DNA of 64,000 bases from Eurosta solidaginis (taxonomy: Eukaryota; Arthropoda; Insecta; Diptera; Tephritidae). The DNA lies in NCBI RefSeq assembly GCF_040869045.1, contig NC_090323.1, positions 37,938,066-38,002,065 of the forward strand, read 5' to 3'. Below are positions 11,401-22,528 of the stretch, piece by piece. The position numbers were made by a program, and so were the translations under genes. Each line of letters begins with the position of its first letter. Position 1 is the stretch's first letter. The notes below the pieces were generated by a model, which did no database searches, was not told where the DNA came from, and saw only the letters and a list, made by a program, of their open reading frames with translations.

Positions 11401-12890
11401 ACGTCTATCTCAGATTCGGACAGGCCCGAACTAATGATAGGCACCGCAGGCAGTAGCTCTCCCAGCTTCCTACAATACAAGTCCCAGTTAGTACTTTTAG
11501 GGTTCCTAAAAGATATTTTACCGGGACATTCTTCGCTCACTGAGAACTGAATATATCGGTGATCAGAGAAGGAGTGCTCGTTGAGAACCCTCCATCCAGA
11601 TATCCGACCTTCCAGTTCTCTACTAACCAGGGTGAGGTCCAGGACCTCCTCCCTTAACGCAGTAATAAAAGTCGGGTCATTCCCCCTATTACATATACAA
11701 AGTCCCTCATCTACAATAAAAGTAAATAAAGACTCACCTCTAGTGTTGGTATCCGAGCTTCCCCAAATGCTATGATGGGCATTTGCATCGGCACCGATGA
11801 TCACGCCAACACCTCTCCGCCTTGCTTCAGCGGTGATTTCACCCAGTATCGCAGGTGGTGGTCCCACTACGTCCCCGTGGGGCATGTACGCTGAGACCAC
11901 CCACATTTCATTACTTCCTCGCTCGAGGCAGACCGTGGTTACGTCAGCATTGCTGAAATTAGAGAGAATAAAAGCTTTAATCTCTTTTTTAACAAGCACA
12001 CAGGATCTAGGCCTACTTGCCTCCGCATGCACCAAGGTGTTGAATTTTCCAGTCCTTAATCCAGAAATCTTACTGCCGTTACTACTCAGCCACGGCTCCT
12101 GGACAAGGACTATATCCACTCCGCCTTTTTCAAGGCAGAGCAACAAATTTGCGGAAGCCGCCTTAGAGTGCTGAAGATTGATTTGACGGATTTCCATCAG
12201 AAGCGCTCTTCTGCCGCACCCCATCCTTGGCGGATTCGTATTAGTATTGTCCATTCTAAAAAAGTCCCCCCTCAAGGCCGCTATCCGGAGCCGATTGTGT
12301 AGTCGCCCTTTAACGATCTCGTGGTTATCTATGCTACGCAGGGAGGCCACGCGAGGGTTGACGCATTACCTTATGAGTAATGCGTTCAGAGCCAGACCGG
12401 ACGCGAAGCGGGAAAATCTTCAACCGCACCTACACCACCAACTTAACGGCGAAGGAGCCGGAACGTACCTTGAGGCCCGCCACGGTTTTAACGGGACGTG
12501 GGCAGGTGCAGCATTAGCCTACCAGCCATTTTGGTAGGGTTTCACCCCGACCTACTAAAGTGGCAGAATACCGCACCTACCAGCCCAATGTCATCAAGTC
12601 AAAATGTAAAGTGAAATCAAAGTCCTTAAACAGTCCAGTTCGTCACCGTTGTGTACCGATCTTGACTCTCCCTCCCCTGAGCTCGGCACAATGACTCAAG
12701 GGGTGCGGGTTTTATCGAGTTGTCCTCTCTAGATCCGCCATTATCAGTAGAAGCAGGGGCACCTCGTGCAGGACGTGATAACTAATCACGCGTGACATTC
12801 GTCACTATGGCCGGTCTAAGACTGATATCAGTCCCTGATCCAGAGCCTGAAACCACTTATGATATCCAAGCCAAGTATCTTAGCCACTAA
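8479..12890 (-). mobile_element. Full or near full-length LINE with RNase H (R1/LOA/I-type)
   Basis: This is a reverse-strand non-LTR retrotransposon. Its 3' end (left) carries a short tandem tail of CCTAT units (GGATAGGATAGGATAGG on the plus strand, 8480-8496) instead of poly(A). The ~115-bp 3' UTR includes GGTGGTAGCTGCC. One large ORF occupies 8595-12254. The G/C-richer 5' region (12255 to about 12890) has a perfect palindrome, GCATTAC-CTTATGA-GTAATGC, at 12363-12383. No separate ORF1 with CCHC knuckles is seen, so the element may be 5'-truncated or a single-ORF type. A second, internally deleted copy lies at 47945-48706. The 5' boundary is approximate. Confidence 0.85.
8595..12254 (-). CDS. 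LINE polyprotein: APE endonuclease, RT, RNase H (intact)
   Basis: Predicted to nick target DNA and reverse-transcribe its own RNA in the nucleus. The open frame reaches 12350, but its first ATG is at 12254, giving 1,219 residues. The APE-type endonuclease (about 20-240) shows N27, E53 (VQEPWL), D156/N158 (GADANAH) and SDH at 230-232. The RT (about 500-780) has FLDIEGAFNN, TPQGGVLSP and YADD at 681-684. The RNase H (about 940-1060) has FTDGS (D944), E979 (FQAEI), YSDSQSA (D1005) and a WVPGH...GN...AD block. A C-terminal knuckle (CCSC...H...C, around 1165) follows. All catalytic motifs are present and there is no internal stop, unlike every other retroelement here. That suggests recent insertion or activity. 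R1, LOA or I affinity is inferred; clade placement needs a tree. Confidence 0.92.
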   Translation of the reverse strand: MDNTNTNPPRMGCGRRALLMEIRQINLQHSKAASANLLLCLEKGGVDIVLVQEPWLSSNGSKISGLRTGKFNTLVHAEASRPRSCVLVKKEIKAFILSNFSNADVTTVCLERGSNEMWVVSAYMPHGDVVGPPPAILGEITAEARRRGVGVIIGADANAHHSIWGSSDTNTRGESLFTFIVDEGLCICNRGNDPTFITALREEVLDLTLVSRELEGRISGWRVLNEHSFSDHRYIQFSVSEECPGKISFRNPKSTNWDLYCRKLGELLPAVPIISSGLSESEIDVLVENFTSASNSAFQLSCPLKTYRGKGKPPWWSDSLDDLRASSRRLFNRARRSKLPSDWELYKVSLGIYKYEIRIAKRDAWRSFCENVEGCNESARFRKILSRNPAPLGYLRDDGGDWSMSSEESLRLLLDNHFPDVPVAQGSSPAWSAVVGHAEVPAIPIRESQITWAIGSFKPYKSPGPDGIIPAQLQRSLGISCRWLAIIYTNCLRLNYIAKSWHTVRVIFIPKAGRSSHVSPKDFRPISLSSFLLKTFERLIDLYLRERIPRGLLSASQHAYCKGRSTETALHSIVKQIEGSLEPKEYALGAFLDIEGAFNNVLPGSIERALVGLGVEAALVEFISKLLCGRIVAAEWGGAIIKRKVCRGTPQGGVLSPLLWVVVVNELLVELEANGCRVVAYADDLAILVRGKFLGALRDVLQGYLDTVARWAESCGLAVNPGKTELVLFTRRYKVPDFRTPSIGGVPLVLSDRVKYLGIVLDKKLSWRPNVEDRARKAAIALYCCRGAIGKRWGLSPRIVHWLYEMVVKPILLYGVLVWWKALDTASTSKMLVSVQRTALIGISGALRTTPTLALNVMLNIYPVDIAGKAAAARSLVRLRDMGYRLSDRGHSSLLTSFDFIPDRTDYCMPITAPYTTFTPVIPEREDWGRGIIWGMGPVNLFTDGSKLDGKVGGGVFCQELNLSRKFKLADHCSVFQAEIAAIKDAVDGMLSSATTVREFNIYSDSQSAIKALSSTTVRSRVVWECLTSLAIASNYFTIKIIWVPGHSDIPGNCQADLLARIGTTEPDEDGCRDFGIPLATCGLLLHSWASNQLSKRWADTTSCRVARSFWPKVDGRRSAEIIGFTKAHLSMVIGVLTGHCPMGIHAVRLNILETPSCCSCMEDDEVESPNHFMLDCPAFARIRRKYFGRDSLGSPEDISKAEIGIIRSFIVATQRFSK

Positions 12891-12967
12891 GTATGTATGG
12901 ATGTGTATGTAGTTGCTTATAACCATGTTTATTAAGCTGTGTTGATTTGCATGGACGAAAGTTAATC

Positions 12968-14143
12968 TATATCGCGCCATCGATTTTTCGATAGGTTTTG
13001 GGCTCAGGAAAAAAAAGTTCCACTACGCATACCCAAAAAAATAATTATCGAGCCTGCAAAATTTGAGTTTTTTCTTTGATTTTTAAGGTTTTTTTCATTA
13101 CCTACTTAAAAAATTTTAATTTGATTTTAAAATTTGCATGTTTACCCTGTCCGACTCAAAATTGTCCGCTAAAAACTTTGGCGATAACAGTTTTTTGAAA
13201 AAAAAAAAAAAAATATTTTTTGGGTTTTGAGGAGTGTTTTGGTGAAAAAATTAATTTTTCGCCATTTTTTTTAAAGGTTTCTTCAGAAACTTGCTAAAGT
13301 GTTGCCGATGAAAAGGAATTTGTCTCATAGTTCCTACCACTTAAAATTATGCGACAAAAACGTTGGCATTAACAGTTTTTAAAAAAAATTTTTTGTTTTG
13401 TTTTTGGGACTTGTTTTGGTCGAAATCGATTTTTTTCATTTTCAAGGCTCCAAATCAGGGGACGAGCTAAGTTCATTTAGCCATGTCCGTCTATCCGTTT
13501 GTTTGAACGCCAACAAGTCCCTCAATTTTTGAGATATCTTGATGAAATTTGGTAAGCAGGCATATTTTAATGGGAAATTTGAGATTTCTCGGAATCGACC
13601 GGATCGGACCACTATAGCATATACCTCCCATACAATCGATTGTTCAACAAGATGGTTTTCGCTATATCTGCCCCATTTCTGCCTCATTTTAACAGCTAGC
13701 AACATCAAGCTTACGTATTGGGCATATATGGTTGTCTGAAAAAATCGTTAAGATCGGACTTAAATTGTTTTTTAGTCCCAAGTGAATTCATGCGCTAAAG
13801 TCGGTGGTAAGTGCACGTATCTGAAGAAACCCTTAAAAAAATTGCGAAAAATAAATTGTTTCACTAAAACACTCCTCAAAACCCAAAAAATATTTTTTTT
13901 TTCAAAAAACTGTTATCGCTAAAGTTTTTAGCGGGCAATTTTGAGTCGGACAGGGTATACATGAAAATTTTAAAATCAAATGAAAAATTTTTAAGTAGGT
14001 CATGAAAAAGATCTTAAAAATCAATGAAAAAAAAACTCGAAAAACTCAAATTTTGGAGGCTCGAAAATTATTTTTTTGGGTATGCGTAGTGGAACTTTTT
14101 TTCCTAAGCCAAAAACCTATCAAAAAATCAATGGCGCGATATA
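12968..14143. mobile_element. Foldback/MITE element with ~328-bp terminal inverted repeats
   Basis: The left arm (12970 to about 13297) and right arm (about 13815-14141) are long inverted repeats. Both start TATCGCGCCATYGATTTTT, then GATAGGTTTT, then CCACTACGCATACCC, then GTCCGACTCAAAATTG, and end in a GGTTTCTTCAGA block. TA lies just outside each end (12968-12969 and 14142-14143), consistent with a Tc1/mariner-type TA duplication. The middle (about 13440-13740) carries the CCATGTCCGTC and GAGATATCTTGATGAAATTT module shared with the hairpin-ended elements. A third, direct partial copy of the arm lies at about 13340-13430. No transposase is present. Confidence 0.8.
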
Positions 14144-16359
14144 CTAGGTTAATAAGTGAACCAGCTTAATGTTTATAGTTGCAAATTTTGCTGTTGATCT
14201 GGCTTTAAATTTAACCAATATTCCGATGGTTTTGTGGTTTTCCTGGCACTCTTTCCTAATTTCACTCTCTACCAAGCTGCTTTATCGCTTTGCCACAACG
14301 TACTCGTACATATGAAGTACTTAGTTGTATATTTTTGTCTGTTTGTCTTTCGTATGTTGCTTTCGCGTTGATGTCTTGCTAAGCTCCCGCTGTCTCTGGC
14401 TTAGTTGCTTACTCATTTCATTTGAAAATCAGCAAATATTTCAGTTCATTTTCACAATTTCAATTGTTTGTTTTTTTTTAACTTTATTTTGCATTGCTAT
14501 GTCTGTATGTATGTGTTATATATGTATGTGTGTTTACTTTACTTCCCTGCAAAAAATCGTGCTATTATTAATCTCTAAACAGATTGGTCTCCGATTGATC
14601 TCTATTGTCTACATTTTGGCATAATTGATTCTCTTTAGTCCCGAAAGGGTAGAGTTGAGATTAGTCAGTAGCCCATTTTAAGAAATATTAAAGAAAACGA
14701 CAATGAAGTGAGTAAAATAAGAAAGGGTACAGGGGATTAAAGCGAATTATTTAAGAAAAATATGGAGCCCTATACCGAACCTAAGTTACTACGACTTATC
14801 GACTACGCCGGAGTTAGGGTTAAATTGTCGGAGAATATTTTTTATTCGTTTTTTGCGGGCGTAGATTTGGTGGTTTGGCAAACACTTCGGTTGTATTTCT
14901 GCCATGAAAATTGCGACTGGTTGAGTAACTATTGAGTACTTATTGAAGTGCTAGTCTTCATATGTTTCGATATGGGTACAAAGGGTATTGGTCCTATCGA
15001 CCCCTTTCAGCTATAAATGGGTACAATTAGTCTCTTCATAGGACATGCTCAACCAAAAGAGTACAGTTCAACTCATACAAAGAGATCAAAACTAGCATTG
15101 ATCGCGTACTCCTTTGCGACTCATCCGGGATTCATCCTAGATTAAACGCATTCTTTGCAGGTTCGAGTATATTTACACAAATATATGTATGTCTGCTTGT
15201 TTGTAGGTGTGCTTTGCAATTAAATCTATATTTGTTTACTTTCATCTAAGTAAAGAGAGACTCTTTTATTTACTTATGCAACGAAAATGTAATAAAATTG
15301 GAAATGCAAAATTGCAGCGCGTGCAAACACAAGAAAGTACAATTTAACAAATACAGTTGCGTGCGGCGAAATAGCAACGTATAATCTTAACAATCACATC
15401 TTGAAATCAGTCCTCTGAGCCACTTTCACCTGCAGTGCTGGTGAAAGAGGGTATATTGATATGATTTCCTAAATAATTTAAAGCGCACTTTTATCATTAC
15501 ACTAAGGTGGCAGCGGTTCGGCATATCGGAGACAAATATAAAATCTAAGGCAGATTGGAACAACTATCTTATCACATTATTCTACCCAGTCCCGTTATAT
15601 GGTCCGCAGCTCTTGTGCAGGCTCTTTCAGACTCCGATCCGAGGATTAAGCTCGCAATTTATTCTCATCCTTAAATATTTCGGAATATCCCAATCGGAGA
15701 GCTGCGTGGTTTTAAGGTGCAATTCCGTCTCTTTGTAAAGATGACGGCCTAGCTGAAGACCGTGAGTAGTCTTTTATCAATTTACGAAGCAAAACTTCAT
15801 ATCGTGCTTTTATGACTACAATCATATTATCTGCGAAAACGAAAAAAAAACTAGTACTTTCAGCTAGTTGAATGGGATAAAGTCTGTCGTATGCAGCATT
15901 CTAGGGATCGGAGCCTAACACCAAAACCTGGTCTGATCAACCTTTTGCATTCACCTCTCTTTAACCGATAACCATTTTGTCCCTTAAATACTGGTCTCTC
16001 GAGTAATCCTTCAAGGTAAATATGTAGCAGGTATTTCAGTACATTAAAATAACCTTCAAGTTATTCATTGAAACAACCTTCAAGTCTCGAGCATGACGTT
16101 CACTATGACTCACATCTTTTATTATATTTACGACAGGATAATTTCCAGACCATGTTGGCGTCAATTCGGAGGCATATCGGAATTTTTGTCAGGGCATTTT
16201 TGCAGGGACGGAAAATAATTATTATTTTTTTCAGAGTCGAAAAAGTCCTGGTCAAAAAATTGTCCTAGGTGAAAATGTTTCAGTACCCAAGTATCCCTAT
16301 AACAATATCATGTCGAATCATGCATCCTTTTTATTTTTCGAACTTTTTCCATAAAAGTC
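14144..16359. other. Non-coding region; one SINE scrap
   Basis: No gene is supported. The 42 bp at 14869-14910 (ending TTGTATTTCTGCCATGAAAA) match the body of the SINE at 55.3 kb. Around 15420-15900 the sequence is less A/T-rich and might be decayed retroelement, but no motif could be read with confidence. Confidence 0.45.
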
Positions 16360-17716
16360 CACATATAAAAGTAAAATCTGTATTTTTATTTTTTGAGTCC
16401 GATAAACTCGGACTTTTAAAAATATAAGTCCCGAAATAAAAGTTAAATCAAGACTTTTATTTTTTAAGGCCGAAATAAAAGTCCCACTTGATAACAAAGA
16501 AGCGGCTTATCCGAATTAAAAAAAATTTGGTACCAATCGATTCTCCTGGATTCCTAAAATTTAAAACCTTATGGACTTTTGAAAATGTCTGTTAATAATA
16601 CTAGAAATTTATCATAAACAAACTAGATCGAAAATCTCGTAGTATAAATGGCGAACTTGCCGTGGATTTTTGCAATAAATTTCGTTCCAATACAACTAAT
16701 AGAGTGAAAATGGGTAAACCGCATTCTGCTATGATAGGAAAGCTTTCCAAAAAAAGAAATGGTCGTAATCGGTCAGAAGCCTCGCCTCTTTTTGTAAATA
16801 GAAATTTCCGCACAGAACATGCAATATTTGGGTATCTAAAAAAGCCACGTTATTTAAATTTGGCACGTAAATTACTGACATTGCATGTAGTTGATCCACA
16901 TAATTTTTTTGGACAATGGGCGTGGCACCAACTACTTTCCAAATAAGATTTTTTGGATTTTTAAGTGCGATAACTCGTACATACTTTGGGCAATATTTTT
17001 GCAAATTGGTAAGCGAACTTCATAGTTGCATTTGTGCATGCCGACGGAAAAAGTTTGAAAATAGAATTAAAGTCACACCCACTTGTATATAAAAATATCA
17101 AAACTGCCTACTAGAATTCATTACTAAGTACGCGAATATGTCGGAGTTATTTCGGGACTATTGCGGGATCAATTGGGGATCCTTCCGGTATCATTCCTGG
17201 ATGACCTTCGGGATCCCGTCAAGGTAATTTCGGGACTTTTTCGGGATCATTTTGGGATCCTTCCGGTATCATTCCTGGATAGTTTTCGGGATCCGTTCGG
17301 GATCCGTCCGGGGTTTCGCGAGGATTATTTCGGGACTTTTTCGGGAGTATTCCGGGATCATTTATGGATGGTTTTCGGGATCGCATCGGGTTTATTTCGG
17401 TATAATTTGGGGACTCTTCTGGTATAATTTCTGGATGGTTTTGGAGATCCCGTTAGGGTAATTTCGGGACTTTTCCGGGACTATTTCGGGATGATTTTGG
17501 GGCCCTTCCGGCATAATTTCTGGATAGTTTTCGGGATTTGTCCGGGATCACGTCGGGATCATTTCGGGACTATTTTGATATCATTTTGGGACCCTCCCGG
17601 AATCATTTAAAGACTCTTCGAAACCGGTAGTTCAACACACATAATTTTTTAAATTATGAGCTTTTATGCCCATGGGGATTTGCTGCAAATTCATAATGTT
17701 TGTTATTCGTAATTTT
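16360..17716 (+). repeat. Left arm of a ~14.6-kb inverted-repeat structure
   Basis: This stretch is repeated in inverted orientation at about 29770-30965. Shared landmarks include GAGTCCGATA, CGAAATAAAAGTCCCACTTG, CGGCTTATCCGAATT, ACAATGGGCGTGGCACCAAC and ACCGGTAGTTCAACACAC-type sequence. Conceptual translation of 16601-16813 (reverse) and 30501-30713 (forward) gives 70-residue strings with only about seven differences, which confirms close relatedness. I do not regard either string as a gene. The outer boundary is approximate. Confidence 0.8.
17135..17625. repeat. CGGGATCATTTCGGGACT-type minisatellite
   Basis: Irregular repeats of TTTCGGGACTNTTTCGGGAT and TTGGGATCCTTCCGGTAT-like words, with an apparent unit near 60 bp. 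The inverted arm has a shorter version at about 29855-30175. Open frames over it are repeat-driven. Confidence 0.75.
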
Positions 17717-17830
17717 GTGTTTTTCTAGTCCTGAGGATGGTTCCAGATTAAAACCGAAATATTGACCAATTATATAAATTATAATACCACAAAAGATGTG
17801 GTGTTTTATTTATCTTTGCGACCTTGAGCT
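17691..17830 (+). other. Penelope-like 3' end with hammerhead-like core
   Basis: CTGAGGA (17731-17737) fits the hammerhead core CUGANGA. It is followed by GGTT...AACC, which can form stem II, then GAAA (17756-17759). Upstream TAATGT (17694-17699) can pair with ATATTG after GAA. The surrounding sequence (AGTCCTGAGGATGG...ACCGAAATATTG) aligns with the tails of the two Penelope copies at 36.5 and 38.6 kb, with compensatory change in stem II. The region to 18064 has no gene. The ribozyme call is an inference; stem I pairing is not convincing. Confidence 0.45.
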
Positions 17831-18064
17831 CAATAAATAACCAAGAAGTTAAAATTTTGTTTTTAAGTTAAATTAATTGATATGACAGGGGTGAAGGAAT
17901 TACTATTCATAGAACAAAGGAGCAAAACTACAATTAGCTAAAACCAAAGAGAATTTTTTAGATGAAAATAGTGTTGTTTAGCTGTTTAAAATATTACAAA
18001 AAGTGTAGTTATAGCTATAATATTTCGTTACAGGATTCATTTAAAATAATCAAAAATAGAACGA

Positions 18065-21000
18065 ACAAGTAAGGAAGGCTAAGTTCGGGTGTAACCGAAC
18101 ATTACATACTCAGTTGAGAGCTGTGGAGACAAAGTAAGGGAAAATCACCATGTTGTAAAAAGAACCTAGGGTAACCCTGGAATTTGTTTGTATGACATGT
18201 GTGTCAAATGGAAGGTATTAAAGAGTATTTGTTATTGATAATTTTAAAAGGAGTGGGCCTAAGTTCTATAGGTGGACGCCTTTTCGAGATATCGCCACAA
18301 AGGTGGACCAAGGGTGACTCTAGAATTTATTTTGTACGATATGGGTATCAAATGAAAGGTGGTAATGACTATTTTAAAAGGGAATGGGCCTTAGTTCTAT
18401 AGATGGACGCCGTTTCGAGATATCGCCATAAAGATGGACCAGGGGTGACCCTAGAATTTGTTTGTATGATATGGGTATCAAACGAAAGGTGTTAATAAGT
18501 GTTTTAAAAGGGAGTGGGCCTTAGTTCTATAGGTGGACGCCTTTTCGGAATATCGTTATAAAAGAGGACCAGGGGTGACTCTAGAATGCGTTTGTACAAT
18601 ATGGGTATCAAGTGAAAGGTGTTAATGAGTATTCTAAAAGGGCGTGGGTCTTAGTTCTATAGGTGGATGCCTTTTCGAGATATCGCCATAAACGTGGACC
18701 AGGGGTGACTCTAGAATTTGTTTGTACGATATGGGTATCAAATGAAAGGTGTTAATGAGTATTTTAAAAGGGCGTAGGCCTTAGTTCTATATGTGGATGC
18801 CTTTTCGAGATATCGCCATAAACGTGGACCAGGGGTGTCTCTAGAATTTGTTTGTACGATATGGATATCAAATAAAAGGTGTTAATGAGTATCTTAAAAG
18901 GACGTGGGCCTTAGTTCTATAGGTGGAGGCCTTTTCGAAATATCGCCATAAAGGTGGACCAGGGGCGACTCTAGAATTTGTTTGTACGATATGGGTATCA
19001 AATGAAAGGTGTTAATGAGTATTTTAAAAAGGAGTGGGCGTTAGTTCTATAGGTGGACGCCTTTTCGAAATATCGCCATAAAGGTGGGCCAGGGGTGACT
19101 CTAGAATTTGTTTGTACGATATGGGTATCAAATGAAAGGTGTTAATGAGTATTTTAAAACGGAGTGGGCCTTAGTTCTATAGGTGGAGGCCTTTTCGGAA
19201 TATCGTTATAAAAGTGGACCAGGGTTGACTGTAGAATGCGTTTGTACAATATGGGTATCAAACGAAAGGTGTTAATAAGTGTTTTAAACGGGAGTGGGCC
19301 TTAGATCTATAGGTGGACGCCTTTTCGGAATATCGTTATAAAAGTGGACCAGGGGTGACTCTAGAATGCGTTTGTACAATATGGGTATCAAATGAAAGGT
19401 GCTAATGAGTATTTTAAAAGGGTGTGGGCCTTAGTTCTATAGGTGGACGCCTTTTCGAAATATCGCCATAAAGGTGAACCAGGGGCGACTCTAGAATTTG
19501 TTTGTACGATATTGGTATCAAATGAAAGGTGTTAATGAGTATTTTAAAAAGGAGTGGGCCTTAGTTCTATGTGTGGACGCCTTTTCGAGATATCGCCATA
19601 AACGTGGACCAGGGTTCACTCTAGAATTTGTTTGTACGATATGGGTATCAAATGAAAGGTGTTAATGAGTGTCTTAAAAGGGCGTAGACCTTAGTTCTAT
19701 AGGTGGACGCCTTTTCGAAATATCGCCATAAAGGTGGACCAGGGGCGACACTAGAATTTGTTTGTACGATATGGGTATCAAATGAAAGGTATTAATGAGT
19801 ATTTTAAAAAGGAGTGGGCCTTAGTTCTATAGGTGGACGCCTTTTCGAAATATCGCCATAAAGGTGGGCCAGGGGTGACTCTAGAATTTGTTTGTACGAT
19901 ATGGGTATCAAATGAAAGGTGTTAATGAGTATTTTAAAAAGGAGTGGGCCTTAGTTCTATAGGTGGAGGCCTTTTCGGAATATCGTTATAAAAGTGGACC
20001 AGGGTTGACTGTAGAATGCGTTTGTACAATATGGGTATCAAACGAAAGGTGTTAATAAGTGTTTTAAACGGGAGTGGGCCTTAGTTCTATAGGTGGACGC
20101 CTTTTCGGAATATCGTTATAAAAGTGGACCAGGGGTGACTCTAGAATGCGTTTGTACAATATGGGTATCAAATGAAAGGTGTTAATGGGTATTTTAAAAG
20201 GCGTGGACCTTAGTTCTATAGGTGGACGCCTTTTCGAAATATCGCCATAAAGGTGGGCCAGGGGCGACTCTAGAATTTGTTTGTACGATATGGGTATCAA
20301 ATGAAAGGTGTTAATGAGTATTTTAAAAAGGAGTGAGCCTTAGTTCTATGTGTGTACGCCTTTTCGAGATATCGCCATAAACGTGGACCAGGGTTCACTC
20401 TAGAATTTGTTTGTACGATATGGATATCAAATGAAAGGTGTTAATGAGTATCTTAAAAGGACGTGGGCCTTAGTTCTATAGGTGGAGGCCTTTTCGAAAT
20501 ATCGCCATAAAGGTGGACCAGGGGCGACTCTAGAATTTGTTTGTACGATATGGGTATCAAATGAAAGGTGTTAATGAGTATTTTAAAAAGGAGTGGGCCT
20601 TAGTTCTATAGGTGGACGCCTTTTCGAAATATCGCCATAAAGGTGGGCCAGGGGTGACTCTAGAATTTGTTTGTACGATATGGGTATCAAATGAAAGGTG
20701 TTAATGAGTATTTTAAAAAGGAGTGGGCCTTAGTTCTATAGGTGGAGGCCTTTTCGGAATATCGTTATAAAAGTGGACCAGGGTTGACTGTAGAATGCAT
20801 TTGTACAATATGGGTATCAAACGAAAGGTGTTAATAAGTTAATGGGTATTTTAAAAGGGCGTGGACCTTAGTTCTATAGGTGGACGCCTTTTCGAAATAT
20901 CGCCATAAAGGTGGGCCAGGGGTGACTCTAGGATTTTTTCGTACGATATGGGTATCAAATGAAAGGTGTTAATGAGTATTTTAAAAAGGAGTGGGCCTTG

Positions 21001-22528
21001 GTTCTATATGTGGACGCCTTTTCGAGATATCGCCATAAACGTGGACCAGGGGTGACTCTAGAATGCGTTTGTACGATATGGGTATCAAATTAAAGGTATT
21101 AATGAGAGTTTTAAAAGGGAGTGGCCCTTAGTTGTATATGTGAAGAAGTTTTCGATATATCTACCAAAATTTGGACCAGAGTGTACCAGAACATCATCTG
21201 TCGGGTACCGCTAATTTATTTATATATGTAATACCACGTACAGTATTCCTTCCAAGATTCCAAGGGCTTGTGATTTCGCCCTGCAAAACTTTTTCATTTT
21301 ATTCTACTTAATATGGTAGGTGTCACACCCATTTTACCAAGTTTTTTCTAAAGTTAAATTTTGCGTCAATAGACCAATACAATTACCATGTTTCGTTCCT
21401 TTTTTCGTGTTTGGTATATAATTATGGCATTTTTTTCATTTTTCGTAATTTTCGATATCGAAAAAGTGGGCGTGGTCATAGTCGGATTTCGGCCATTTTT
21501 TACACCAATACAAAGTGAGTTCAGATAAGTACGTGAACTGAGTTTAGTAAAGATACATCGATTTTTGCCCAAGTTATAGTGTTAACGGCCGAGCGGAAGG
21601 ACAGACGGTCGACTGTGTATAAAAACTGGGCGTGGCTTCAACCGATTTCGCCCTTTTTCACAGAAAACAGTTATCGTCCTAGGGGCTAAGCCCCTACCAA
21701 ATTTCACAATGATTGGTTAATTTTTGTTCGACTTATGGCATTAAAAGCATCCTAGACAAATTAAATGAAAAAGGGCGGAGCCACGCCTATTTTGAAATTT
21801 TCTTTTATTTTTGTATTTTGTTGCACCATATCATTACTGGAGTTGAATTTTGGCATAATTTACTTATATGCTGTAAAGATATTAACTTTTCTTTTAAAAT
21901 TTGAATTTAAAAAAAAATTTTTTTAAAAAGTGGGCGTGGTCGTTCTCCGATTTTGCAAATTTTTATTAAGCAGATATAAAGTAATAAGGATAATGTTCCT
22001 GCCAAACTTCATCATGATATCTTCAACGACTGCCAAATTACAGCTTGCAAAACTTCTAAATTACCTTCATTTAAAAGTGGGCGGTGCCACGCCCATTGTC
22101 CAAAATTTTACTAGTTTTCTATTCTGCGTCATAAGCTCAACTCACCTACCAAGTTTCATCGCTTAATGCGTATTTGTAATGAATTATCGCACTTTTTCGA
22201 TGTTTCGAAATTTTCGATATCGAAAAAGTGGGCGTGGTTATTGTCCGATATCGTTCATTTTAAATAGTGTTCTGAGATGAGTACCCAGGAACCTACATAC
22301 CAAATTTCATCAAGATACCTCAAAATTTACTCAAGTTATCGTGTTAACGGGCAGACGGACGGACGGACGGACATGGCTCAATCGAATTTTTTTTCGATAC
22401 TGATGATTTTGATATATGGAAGTCTATATCTATCTCGATTCCTTTATACCTGTACAACCAACCGTTATGCAATCAAAGTTAATATACTCTGCGAGCTCTG
22501 CTCAACTGAGTATAAAAAGATATTAAAA
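18065..22528 (+). mobile_element. Hairpin-ended dispersed element A with satellite array
   Basis: It starts ACAAGTAAGGAAGGCTAAGT and the hairpin GTTCGG-GTGTAA-CCGAAC (18083-18100), then ATACTCAGTTGAGAGC. It ends GCTCTGCTCAACTGAGTATA near 22513, so ATACTCAGTTGAG is a subterminal inverted repeat. The 130-bp array fills 18185-21180. The rest has GGGCGTGG blocks, a GACGGACGGACGGACGG simple repeat (22352-22370) and the ACTTTGATTGC/G-ATAACGG end module. No transposase is seen. A second copy (element B) starts immediately at 22529, so the two lie head-to-tail. Confidence 0.8.
18185..21180 (+). repeat. 130-bp satellite-like array, about 23 units, 780-bp higher order
   Basis: The landmark ATATGGGTATCAAATGAAAG recurs every 130 bp at 18471, 18601, 18731, 18861, 18991 and so on to about 20161, and on to 21080 with small indels. 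Units also share GGTGGACGCCTTTTCGA and TATCGCCATAAAGGTGGACC. A variant unit with AGGGTTGACTGTAGAATGC occurs near 19222, 20002 and 20782 (780 bp = six units). A second variant, AGGGTTCACT, occurs near 19611 and 20390. This is higher-order repeat structure. Near 20825 a unit is truncated. Confidence 0.92.

Noticed and set aside
8868..12174. Many forward frames opposite the intact LINE
   Set aside because: Shadows of the reverse-strand 1,219-codon frame; none carries recognised domains.
15420..15900. Decayed reverse transcriptase
   Set aside because: A few residues recall retroelement proteins in reverse, but no ordered motifs could be read.
16601..17004. Conserved pair of reverse frames also found at 30310-30713
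   Set aside because: Conservation reflects DNA-level inverted duplication; both strands and frames are equally conserved and no domain is visible.
17161..17461. Open frames over the CGGGATC minisatellite
   Set aside because: Length comes from the repeat unit lacking stops; two frames show the same low-complexity pattern and no family resemblance.
20064..20300. Reverse-strand frame in the 130-bp array
   Set aside because: The peptide repeats with the satellite unit and is interrupted by variant units; not a gene.
18185..21180. CRISPR-like array
   Set aside because: Units are 130 bp, contiguous and diverged, with no short repeats separated by unique spacers; the DNA is eukaryotic.
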